The notes under the pieces: generated by a model
Told to the model about the DNA's origin: nothing
Database searches by the model: none
The model's input: the letters and a program-made list of their open reading frames with translations, nothing else
Made by a program: the position numbers and the translations under genes
Shown: positions 41,937 to 50,932 of the stretch, piece by piece
Layout of the letters: each line of letters starts with the position of its first letter
Numbering within the stretch: position 1 is the first letter of the stretch
Source: Adiantum capillus-veneris
Lineage: Eukaryota > Streptophyta > Polypodiopsida > Polypodiales > Pteridaceae
Direction of reading: 5' to 3'
NCBI GenBank assembly: GCA_014529385.2
Contig: CM043958.1
Coordinates: 157,954,793 to 158,018,792, forward strand
Length of the DNA: 64,000 bases

Positions 41937-42550
41937 GGAAAATGCCCAAAAATATGCCAAGTGGCACTCATGCATCGATTCCCCGCTTTGGACCTTTTGG
42001 TCTAAAAATATCTCAACCGGTTGCTCAATTGACTTAGCGGCTGAGTAATGAAATGTTCCTCTCGTCATTGTGGAGCTAATGACACGAACAAATTTCGTGG
42101 CCCAAAATAGCGTTTCCTAAATTTTAGGAGATGCTTCCATTGGACTCTCATTGGCCATTTGACCATCTTTCACCACTAAGACTACGTTCAAAAATGCAAT
42201 GTAGCCTAGTTCTAGGGTGATTTTCTCTTGGTTGGACCCCACCTTGGTACTGTCTCTCCATTGAGTTAGCTTCCTAGTATCCACCAACATATTAAGTGTG
42301 GCGAGGGGACCTAAATGACTTTGAATTGAGCGTAGACACCCTTTTACTACTGGAATTCAAGTGCCGACCAACTTCCCGTCTGCGGGTGAAACTACTGTTT
42401 TACACTGGCCATACAATGTTCGGCCATTTGCAACTTCAAAAAGAGGGTCTCAAAAATTAAACGAAAATCATCGGAAAGAAACCAACAACTAAGGTTAGCA
42501 GTTGCCATGTCCTCGTGACAGTAATTAGCCATTGCCACGTCCTCGTGACA
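41161..42550 (-). repeat. Element D 5' LTR, truncated at its inner end
   Basis: It matches the 3' LTR (3790-5078) but lacks about 275 bp at the gag-proximal end, together with any primer-binding site. The sequence passes directly from LTR into the gag N-terminus, so a deletion removed the end of the LTR and the leader. A (CT)n run lies at 41892-41930. Confidence 0.85.
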
Positions 42551-42555
42551 TTCTC

Positions 42556-42951
42556 TCGGCCATTTCCTGAGTTGGGCACTTGTTAGTACCTCGCCGGATC
42601 CATCCTGCATGCATGACATGACGTAAGCCAAATTCACACCTAGACACACGTAGTGAGCGGACATCAGGCTCATCTCTCAGTCATAGAGCCAATACGGGCT
42701 CACTCCGAGCGTGGAAGCCTGCAGTCAACGGGCTAGCTTCTGTCACAAGGGCTCGTGTCCCATATCACCAAACCCACACCAGACGGGTGTGCGGGCAGAG
42801 TTGTCAAGGGCCTAGAGTGTAAGTGTGGTGATCACACAAGATCTCACAAATGAGATTCAAGTTCTATTCATAGGACTTCATAACCAAAGGGCTAGGTTCA
42901 CACTGGCCGAACATACTGTAGACGCCCATCTTGACGTCTGGGGACGTAACA
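42556..42951 (-). repeat. LTR fragment of an E-like element (G)
   Basis: On the minus strand it starts TGTTACGTCCCC, close to the element E LTR start, preceded by a short purine-rich stretch and a chromodomain-coding end. Its far end is cut by the element D insertion, so D may have landed inside this LTR. The rest would then lie before 3510, but I could not align that part. Confidence 0.55.
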
Positions 42952-43134
42952 CCTGCCGCTTATTTTTAATTGTTGTCCTCAACAATTTCTTAACAATCTA
43001 CTGACTTCCAAGTGGCTTGGAATTCAGGACGATGCTTCCACTTGATTAAATATTTAGGGTACGAAGACTTGCGAGACTTGCGGACCCTTTGATCTAGAAT
43101 CGGTTCGGGTGCAAGTGGAATATAGCGGGTGGTA
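42952..43134 (-). pseudogene. Chromodomain end of element G
   Basis: The minus-strand frame reads RYIPLAPEPILDQRVRKS, then SSYPKYLIKWKHRPEFQATW and a stop shortly after. This is a typical C-terminal chromodomain of a Ty3/gypsy integrase. It is cut on its N-terminal side by the LTR at 43135. Confidence 0.75.
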
Positions 43135-43568
43135 TGTGAAGAATTGTGCTATTACTTTATATGTGTTTACTATATTTTTGAGCAGAACTAGAAAGATAAC
43201 TTTGACAAGAGACTTAAGAGTCTGTGTTTGATTGCTTGCTTGTGTGCTTGAAAACCGAGTGCAATGGGCTCCTTTTATAGAAGATGAAGAGCCACAAATA
43301 AAATGACACGTCTCATGGTGAATAGACATGACTTTAGGCGTAGAGACACATCGTTTGGACGAAGAGCTGCAACTTGGGCGAATAGTCGCAATCGTAGAGC
43401 GAAAAGGTGTGACTCGTTGTCGAAGGAGTGTGGCTTTTGGCGAAGAGGCATGTCTCTTGAGCGAAGGGTTGTGACCATCCAAGCGTAGAGGTCCTCCTTG
43501 GTATGGCACTTCGCATATCTGCATCCATGAGTAAGTGTATATGATGTAACTTAGTAACAATCGTGACA
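43135..43568 (-). repeat. LTR-like unit with TATA box and degenerate repeats
   Basis: It begins TGTGAAG and ends CGTGACA on the plus strand. On the minus strand it starts TGTCACG, preceded by a purine tract AAAGAGGGAGGAAA (43569-43582). TATAAAA lies on the minus strand at about 43275-43281. The centre (43328-43480) has about seven degenerate copies of a GGCGAAGAG/GCGTAGAG phrase. No second LTR was found. Confidence 0.5.
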
Positions 43569-43977
43569 TTTCCTCCCTCTTTAAAATAAAACCCAGGGGT
43601 ATTTGTAGAAACTCTGGGAGAAGGAAAATGTATTTCTGCTTGCTTTTGCATCCAAGCTCTATGTGTTAAGTCCCACGTCATGGCACTATTATTGACCATA
43701 ACTATTTTACCAAATGAAACTGATCATATTTGCAACTTTATTATTGCCTTTGTCAAAGTCATTTGTAACTTCGAGCTTTTTCCAAGAAAAGATTGAATCT
43801 TTATCTGCATCATGTGAAACTATCGGTAAACTGACTTGAGTTTTTTGTTGAGTGATGACCATTGGTTGGAAATCTGTAAGGTATTCCATTGGTTTGTCTG
43901 GAACAGTAAATCCTCTTGAAGGGATGTCGTAGATTGAGACAGAGTAGCGTTTTAAGGGAATCAACATTGAAATCCGA
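43569..43977 (-). other. Internal remnant next to the LTR-like unit
   Basis: A minus-strand open stretch (43967-43707, 86 codons) precedes the purine tract, as the end of a retroelement polyprotein would. It has no domain I recognise. Confidence 0.3.
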
Positions 43978-45465
43978 GCAGTAAAAGGGTGTCTATGCTC
44001 AGTTCAAAGTCATTTAGGCCCCCTCGCTACACTTATAAGTTGGTGGGTACTAGGGAATTAACTCAAAAGAGGCAAATTGGACACATGGCGGCTCCAGGTC
44101 ATTCTGCCAGATCTGCATGAAGAGGGGGCCCAAATTGAGAGAGGAGGCTGATTTTGTTCATTAAGTGCTACTGTGTGTGTGAGTAGTGGGTGCAGGTGAT
44201 CACAGCTTTAGTGGAAAGCTTGCCTTCTCCCTTGCTCTATGTAGCGCGATGATTTACTCTCGCGCATCTCTCTCTCTCTCTCTCCTTTGCACATATGGTA
44301 ATGCCCCACTAGTTGGGCTTCTTAGATGACCATGTACAATTCTAGGGGTTTATGTGTGTTTGCCAAGGCAAGAGCCTTCTGTACTGGAAACGGATTAGCT
44401 AATTGCTAGTCCCCTTTAGGTACACACAATTCCATTATGAAGGAATGTGAAAACGAAGAGTTTCCTCTTGTGAAAACTCGTCCGATTTGAAAGGGAACTG
44501 TCCCATTGCGTGCGGAGCACTTGAGACGCGTAGGCGTGCTTGTTCCGCTCGAAATGGTCCAAAACAGAGAATTATAGCCTGTTGTGTTTTTCTGCAGGTT
44601 TGGGTTTTGCACCTAAACTGCAAGAAATTGCTAGGGGAGCCTCGGAAAGGCCTTGGGATGTGTGTACAGGCCAATAGGCACCTAAGAGTGGCAAATGCTG
44701 AAATTGACCTGCAGCTCACAGAAAAGCTTCCATACTGCAAGGGAAAGTGTCCTTGACGTGTATATTTGACCTACAGGGATATTTGCCCCGTTATGGTAGC
44801 GAAATTGGGTCCACAACCTGGAATTGCAGCCATGGACAGGGTTGCACAGCTTGGTGAGGGTTAGGTGGAAGCGTTTGGATTGTTTATTTGCAAGGGGAGT
44901 CTTCGGAAAGCATTGGGTGTTTGTACATGACAATTTAGAGAGATTTCCCCACGAGGAATCTCGTCTAATTCAAGGGGCAAGTGACCCTACAGGTGTGAGA
45001 GCTCGAGGGCTACCCAGAAAAGTGATCAACACGCGGATCGAAGCGCAAAACAGAGAATTCAGCGAGCTGCAATTTCTCGCCACGTTTTGCAAAGAGCTCT
45101 AAAAGTGCGTGGAAAGTCTATGTTTGCTTGGGATTTTGTCCGAGGAGACTTGTACTGTGGTTATGTTACCGAAATCGAGTTGGAGTAGAGGAATTTCAGC
45201 CTGATAAAAGTGGGACAGCTGGTAGAAGTTTATAAGTTTTCCTCAAGTATAATAAGGATAATGAAATATCGCAAGGGGCGCCAGTCTTTGGGGCAAAAGG
45301 GTGTCGTTGTTTGCTTGGGAGCGCTCTAGCTATCAAGTTGTGAAATGTCTTGAAGTGTTGAATTCCAGTCACAGGCTTATTCGTGAAGTTCCTTTGTGTC
45401 CTAAAGTTGTAAAGTAAAGAATTTTGGGTGAAAGCCAAAGCCTACTGCCGTACGGGCCGGCTTCA
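43978..45465 (+). repeat. Truncated family A/D LTR (H), plus orientation
   Basis: It matches the D LTRs from 'aaaagggtgtct(a/c)tgctca' through a CT-rich tract (44267-44283), the 'ggcgccagtctttggggc' block and the end ACGGGCCGGCTTCA. The first part of the LTR is missing. What follows is not a primer site but reversed pol sequence, so the junction is a rearrangement. Confidence 0.65.
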
Positions 45466-46356
45466 ATATCCCTGAAATCCAAAGGAAAATTAGTGACTCT
45501 ATTCCTTTTAGATAATCTGTGACAAAGAAGCGGGAGACTCCCCTCTTGTGCAGTCCCATCTGCATCAGATTCAACCCTGCTAATCCACGGGATCTTTCGG
45601 AGTAGACGCAGCTAAACGGAAAGCCTCAAGGTAAAGTTCCAAAATCTGAGGAGTATGTGCTAGGTCCTCCTCCTCCATCCACTTTGCATTCGCCGGATAG
45701 TTCTTAAATTTCACTAAGAACGGCCGAATCACTTTACCTTTCACTTTTCTTTCCTTATGTGCCAAAATTTGTTCTGGAACGAGTATCTCCTCGCTCTCTT
45801 TCATTTCAGGTTGCTCATCAGGCTCCGTCGGTCCCCAAGTAAAGGGAACTGCTTTCTCAGTCAACATATGTAAAGGAGAAGCTATCTCTGCAAATTTCTG
45901 AATGAACTGCCTATAATATGAGCATAAGCCCAAAAAACTTCGAACTTCATGAATGTTCTTCAAATCAGGCCAATTACGAATGGTCTCAATTTGGCCAGGT
46001 CCATTTTTACCCCTTCTGTTGAGACGATGTGTCTCAAGAAGTGTTCATGTTGCGCTCGACTACTCTGTAAGGTGGCCGGTTTGGTGGTGTACTACCGGGA
46101 ATCAAAACAATTGTATGGTCTTTAGGATGTGGGGGCGGTAACTCGCATGTTAGGCCTTCAGAGAAACAGTCAGCCTACACATACAAAAATTCTTGCAGTT
46201 CCTTTTCTAGATCAGACATATTTGACCTTTGTTCACCATTCAGTTCTTTCAAGAAAATCGAGTAAACAAAAAGATTGGATTTTATTAATTTGGAAACGGC
46301 CGAAGCCGATACAAGTGGGACGGACTCGCCCTTCAACTTTACATCAAGTTTAATCT
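45466..46356 (-). pseudogene. Internally deleted J-like pol fragment
   Basis: On the minus strand it starts at 46345 with protease-RT linker (LDVKLKGESVPLVSASA) and the RT lead-in PPNRPPYR. It loses the RT core and resumes with RT thumb (VRSFLGLCSYYRQFIQKFAE). It then fuses directly to the chromodomain end (EEILVPEQILAHKERKVKGK) within one open frame at 45963-45580. The fusion skips RNase H and integrase entirely. It lies in opposite orientation to the LTR on its left. Confidence 0.75.
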
Positions 46357-46377
46357 TCCGCCACTCCGTGTCGCGTG

Positions 46378-46408
46378 TTGTCTCTCTCTCTCTCTCTCTC
46401 TCTCTCAG
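46378..46408 (+). repeat. (CT)n microsatellite in the element I 5' LTR
   Basis: About 14 CT units occur here, and the 3' LTR has a shorter interrupted version at 48720-48738. Confidence 0.9.
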
Positions 46409-46484
46409 TCCAATTGTATTTGAAGTGCTTAAAGTTGTTCAGTCTGTTCTTTTCTATTGGCACGTGGTGTCCGCCTTGCGACAG

Positions 46485-46496
46485 TGGTATCAGAGC
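46485..46496 (+). promoter_or_regulatory. Element I primer-binding site (tRNA-iMet)
   Basis: TGGTATCAGAGC starts two bases after the LTR end GCGACA. Confidence 0.9.
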
Positions 46497-46761
46497 ATCA
46501 GGCATGTGCTTTTCTGAAAGCATACCGGTCCTACAGAAGAACAGACAGAGCAAAGTAGAGACTTTTGGAATATATTCGAGGTATCTTCTCTCTCCAACCC
46601 GGACTTATTAGCCACTCCCACCCTTACTTCATCGCGCATCGGGCGCGCTCCCGTCTTCATCGCAGTGTCTTACAGGTCATAAGCCAATTAAGATCACTTG
46701 CAAGAGAAGGATCCAGATTTGTTTCAAGTCATTGTTTTTTCTCAGAAGCAGTGCCATGTAA

Positions 46762-47092
46762 ATGTTGATGTCTACAGCTACCAAGCAGCATACTCCAAGT
46801 ACTTGGCAAGCTTTCAAGAAAATTTTTGCCCGAAGTTATATGGTTTCTGACATCTTCCTTTGGAGTGCAACTTTTGGCAGAGTGGTGTATCTTGAAATGC
46901 TTGCCATGGAAACCCTAGCAGATTATAACTTGAAGTTTCTCGACATCTCCCAGTAGATGTCTTTTCACGATCAGATGACCTTGGAGGTCCAGTGCGATTG
47001 CTATCTTGGGACTACCATCGCCGCCAAAGAAACACTGTTTGTCCAAGAGCTGATGGACCATGCTGTGCTCGGCTACGACCTTATCGAATGAA
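46762..47092 (+). pseudogene. Gag relic of element I
   Basis: The frame reads TWQAFKKIFARSYMVSDIF, then METLADYNLKFLDISQ, a stop, and VQELMDHAVLGYDLIE. The spacing of Trp, Phe, Tyr and Leu follows the retrotransposon Gag capsid pattern. It is short and broken. Confidence 0.45.
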
Positions 47093-47344
47093 CCTAACCC
47101 TAATTTTTGGTGCAAGTTTCAGGATGGAAAGTCAGTCGACTTTCCAGCTCGACTGATGTCGAGATTGCTTTTTAAGTTTGAGTTCTGTTTGAACTTGTTT
47201 GGTGATCTTGTTTGGAATTTGTTTGAAATGGATTGTATCTGTTTTGAACCTGTTTTGGTGCCGATTTGAATTGTTTGACTCTAGTTTGATTCTGGTTTCA
47301 ATGATTGGTGATTTTACTCCCGGGTGGAGAAGTGAGAAATATTG

Positions 47345-47710
47345 TTTTGGTTTGAACCTCGGAACGACGCAGGCCGATGCCTGGGGAGCGTTTCGTTGTA
47401 TGTTTGGAAACCTCCGAACGACGCAGACCGATACCTGGGGAGCGTTTGGTTGTATGCTTGTAAAATAATTGTTGTTGTGACTCCCGGCCCGGACCTGGAT
47501 GGTTATGCGGGAGGAGTATTAAGAAGTCTGAGCAGTGGTTACTCTCAGCACCTCCAAACGACGCAGGCTGCGGTCTGGGGGGCGTTTGGTTGTAAAAGGC
47601 CTCTATATCTCCCGGCCCGGACCTTTTTAGGTTATGCGGGAGGAGTGATAAGGGAGTCGTTGAATATCTTCTGGCCCGGACCTTGTTAGGTTATGCGGGA
47701 GGAGTGTTCA
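47345..47710 (+). repeat. Two interleaved minisatellites, one hairpin-forming
   Basis: Motif 1 (AACGACGCAGGCCGATGCCT to GGGGAGCGTTTGGTTGTA) occurs at about 47362, 47413 and 47557. Motif 2 starts CCCGGCCCGGACCT and ends ATGCGGGAGGAGT; it occurs at about 47483, 47611 and 47668. In motif 2 CTCCCG pairs with CGGGAG and ACCT with AGGT, giving a stem-loop per copy. Confidence 0.8.
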
Positions 47711-47916
47711 TCGGCGGCTTTATGTTTCTATGTCTTGTAACATGCATATGTAAGCATTTGTGTTGCATTGTGATGTGCCAATCACTGAATATTCCTAATT
47801 GGATGAGATTGCCTGGGCATGTAATTTTAGTGCATCAAGACACCCGTGGAAGATCAGTATGGTCTGGGGCTAATTTTACTACGCCGGAATATCAAGAGTT
47901 CCGATCTGGACGAAAG

Positions 47917-48052
47917 CAGAAGCTCACTCCTTGATCAAAAGAGCAAAAAGGAGAAGCTAACTCCTTGATCAAACAAATGAAAGGAGAAGCTAACTCCTTG
48001 ATCAAAAGAGCAGAAAGGAGAAGCTAACTCCTTGATCAAAAGAGCAAACGGA
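47917..48052 (+). repeat. 33-bp tandem repeat, four copies
   Basis: Units of GGAGAAGCTAACTCCTTGAT plus AAAAGAGCA-like ends repeat four times with 85-95% similarity. Each has a small GGAG/CTCC hairpin. Confidence 0.9.
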
Positions 48053-48181
48053 TTGTCCCTCTTAATGTCCCTCGGAATGACCCTCGAAAATTTTTGAGCT
48101 AACTTGAGTTGTTTTGCAGATATGATGTAATCGCGCCTAGAGAATGGAGCCAACTTACAGATGTGGCCGAGGGGCCTAAAC

Positions 48182-48815
48182 TGTCACAAAGTGATGACGT
48201 GGCTGTCGAGAGCAAAAACCCTAACCCTAATTTCTACCAAAAACCCTAACTCTGAAACCCTAATTTTGGAAAACCCTAACCCTAAAACCTGCAAACCCTA
48301 ATTCTAATGCCAAAAACCCTAAAATTGTAGAAACCCTAACCCTAACCCTAACCCTAACCCTAACCCTAACCCTAACCCTAACCCTAAGGGCAGCATGGAG
48401 ATTTCCGCGTTTTGCGTTGGTTGATGACATGGCAGGCTGTATGGATTTCCGTGATTTACGCTGATAGCTTTTTGGCTTTGCTTTTGGACCAGAAGCTTTT
48501 GAGTTTGAAGGCTTTTCACTGTAATTGCTTTTTAGGCCAAGGGCCTTTAAATATGAGGTTAGGGCTCATTCTCTGGCATATGCTTCCTGGAGAAGGTGCA
48601 GAGTCTGGAGTACCGGCTTGTACTGTGTTGATGCAATATAAAGAAATACCGAAAAGGGCGCCAAGGTTTGGGGCCAATACTCTTTGGGGTGGAATTCCGC
48701 CACTCCGTGTCGCGTGTTGTCTCTCTTTCTCTCTCTCAGTTCAGTTGTTATTTGAAGTGCTTAAAGTTGTTCAGTCTGTTCTTTTCTATTGGCACGTGGT
48801 GCCCGCCTTGTGATA
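48182..48815 (+). repeat. Element I 3' LTR with telomere-like tract
   Basis: It starts TGTCACAAAGTGATGACGTG as the J-family LTRs do, contains scattered AAACCCTAA motifs and a perfect CCCTAA array, and ends with the segment shared with 46357-46483. The terminal bases are TGATA, not the expected TGACA. Confidence 0.8.
48331..48387 (+). repeat. Interstitial telomere-like (CCCTAA)n array
   Basis: About nine consecutive CCCTAA units (TTAGGG on the other strand) are preceded over 150 bp by interrupted AAACCCTAA, AACCCTAA and AAACCTGC-type units. Most plants use TTTAGGG at telomeres; the array here is the six-base form. It lies inside an LTR, not at a chromosome end. Confidence 0.9.
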
Positions 48816-50328
48816 CCCGTAGTGGGACGGGAACCATTGAACACAGAAACATCGAATTTTTGTTACCTCTCCTCGAAGGATACGTTGCTATCCAGAGAAA
48901 GTTTGGAGTAAGGGAATTCAATCTAACTCCTTAGTTTTTGAATAGAAGACCCTCAAACTTTAAGTGAGAGGGCAATGTTTGAGGAACTCATAAATTGTGT
49001 ATGGCTTTTATGCACGAGATATGTATGTGTCTAACCAGGACAATTATTCTCGAGTATTTATGAGAGTAGGATCAAGTTGGAACATTGTTCTATGAGATGA
49101 ACTGGTTTGCTAAACCATTCGGAAGGTCAACTATTGATCTGGTATCTGGTAGTTCTCCAACAAATTACGTGCTATTACGGTAGGACATTATGAAGGAACC
49201 ATTCTGAGTTTTCAAGAAAAGAAAAGCTTTTATCAAGCTGGAATACCCTATGAGCCTACACTCCTTACCCGGTAAGGGAAAATATGGAAGTGCTTTTCGC
49301 ACAAGTGAATGAACACTCTCTTTACGAGGGAAGGAACAAGCAACGGCTACGGCCTGTGCTCGAGGACCCCAAGGATTGAAATCATGATTTATTTGATGAG
49401 CGGGTTTTGCTCTAAGATCGAGTCAAGGGATCATCAGGTTGAGCGTCTGCGCTCTAAGGATCTTACGAAGGGAAGGTAATTTCCAAGGTTCATCGAAACT
49501 CTAACACAACTTAAGAATTATGTACACCTTTGGGTACATGGATAACACACGAAGATGCAGACCTATGCCAAGGTGGGTCATCTACTAGTCGCTTTTTTTT
49601 TTTTTTTTTCTGTTGAACGGAATGAGATGAACCAACTTCCTTTTCAGGATCTGGACGGGAATTTGTTATACTATCTTGAGCGCCTTTTTGCGTGCAAGGA
49701 TATTCCGACAGGAGACTCTCTATTTGAGATGTGTTCGGTAGAAGGAATTTGAGTTTCTCTAGGAGAAGAGGTTTTCTGATGGTCGTCGATCATTGAGCTA
49801 TGTGCTTTTACCTTACAGTAGCAACTTGCGGTATATGTTTCTCCATGAGCAGGTCAAGTAGCATTTACACGTGCTAGAATAAATTCGAACTATTACAATA
49901 TCATTCGCCAACCATTTTAAAATGGTAAGAATTACCTTAACCACATATGGGAGAACATCATTGAGATCTAAAGTGGGTTCGCCCTTAAAAGGACCGAGTT
50001 TGAACTTATGTTCACATAATGGTATGGCTAGAATTTCATCTGCCTAAGATTTTGCAAGTCGTCATTGATGCTTGCAAGGTGAATCATTTTTTTTAACGAT
50101 TTTGCAAGGGAGCGACTCTAATGCGCGTCGGGAAAACACTGCTGGTGGTAATAACTCGCACGAGGAAAATATCGAAGTGCTGCTGTGCACAAGGAATCTT
50201 TGGATTGGAACCGTTCGCCTACGTTGAGCGGTGGCTCGGAACAAGATCCTTCTTTAAGGTGATCGTAGACTGTTTGTGAAAGAAAGACATCAAGATTAAT
50301 ACTCTATGATTTGAGCATTCCCTATGTG
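48816..50328. other. Decayed non-coding repeats between elements I and J
   Basis: No gene is recognised. Phrases such as 'aagtgagaggg', 'gaagtgct(g/t)(c/t)t...gcacaag' and 'aggatct' recur here and at 61205-62122, on the other side of element J. The two stretches probably formed one degenerate repeat region before J inserted. A 19-bp T run lies at about 49591-49609. Confidence 0.5.
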
Positions 50329-50862
50329 TGTCACAAAGTGATGACGTGGCTGCCCGACTGTTGAAACCCTAACCCTAATCTGTAGAAAAACACACAGATA
50401 TGATGACGTGGCACCATACGGCAGAATCCATAAAATGCGGCGCGTTTCACGCTGGACTGGCAGTTGGAAGTTCTACGCAATTTTTTGGGCAGTTTTTGAA
50501 CTTTGCTTTAATTTTCAAGCAAGGCTTATGAGACAAATTGCTTTATTTTTAAAAAGATGGCAGCTTTTGGGGCTTTGCTTTTGGCATCCCTTGTAAACAA
50601 ATAAATAAGTGGTTTGGGCTCCCACTCTGGAGAGCATCTGGAGGCAGAGTCTGAGAGTGAGACCCAACCGCACTCTTGTACTTTGAACTCAGATTAATAC
50701 AAAAAGAAATACCGAAAGGGCGCCAGTCTTAGGGGCCAATATCTCTAGGCACGGAACTCCGCTGGGCCAGTGTAAATCAATTGTGAATTGTGAATTGTTT
50801 TGAAGTGGTTATTTGGTACTGTTGCGGTAGATTCTTGACTTGGAGTGTCCAAGTCCGTTACA
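50329..50862 (+). repeat. Element J 5' LTR
   Basis: 534 bp, from TGTCACAAAGTG to GTCCGTTACA. It contains only two CCCTAA units, against long tracts in the element I 3' LTR and element L. The 'ggcgccagtcttaggggcc' block lies near 50719. Confidence 0.88.
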
Positions 50863-50863
50863 G

Positions 50864-50875
50864 TGGTATCAGAGC
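50864..50875 (+). promoter_or_regulatory. Element J primer-binding site (tRNA-iMet)
   Basis: TGGTATCAGAGC starts two bases after the LTR end. Confidence 0.92.
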
Positions 50876-50932
50876 ACGGCCAATTTCTCTTCTACGGGAA
50901 ATCCGATCCCAAATTTTTTTTCCGCGGCACCT

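Larger units (their letters stand above)
3515..42550 (-). mobile_element. Element D: Ty3/gypsy chromovirus split by nested insertions
   Basis: D is bounded by TTCTC at 3510-3514 and 42551-42555. It starts TGAAACCGG on the left and ends ...CGTGACA on the right, which is TGTCACG...TTTCA on the minus strand. Removing C (5327-17650) and B2 (20706-39611), each with one target duplication, leaves about 7.8 kb, a normal gypsy length. The minus-strand order is 5' LTR (41161-42550), gag and protease (39612-41160), the rest of pol (17651-20705), 3' LTR (3515-5078). D belongs to the same broad family as the young element A, with which it shares the unusual RT motif FFDDMIVYS. It is the oldest member of the nest and is riddled with frameshifts. 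Confidence 0.9.
46357..48815 (+). mobile_element. Element I: small J-related LTR element with minisatellites
   Basis: A truncated 5' LTR (46357-46483) matches the end of the 3' LTR (48182-48815). A primer-binding site TGGTATCAGAGC is at 46485-46496. The interior has only a short gag relic, two kinds of minisatellite and no pol. A purine-containing tract (CCGAGGGGCCTAAAC) precedes the 3' LTR. It is a non-autonomous, deleted member of the J superfamily. Confidence 0.75.

Noticed and set aside
5327-42550. Further exons of the CDKAL1-like gene inside the nest
   Set aside because: I looked for the expected SDSEYM and radical-SAM CxxxCxxC motifs and saw none; the interior is accounted for by named elements.
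43054-43569. 171-codon minus-strand frame
   Set aside because: It runs through an LTR-like unit and its degenerate repeats and then into a different frame of a chromodomain remnant; it does not look like a real protein.
48331-48387. Possible chromosome end or true telomere
   Set aside because: The array is short, internal to an LTR, flanked by ordinary retroelement sequence on both sides and recurs at the same LTR position elsewhere.
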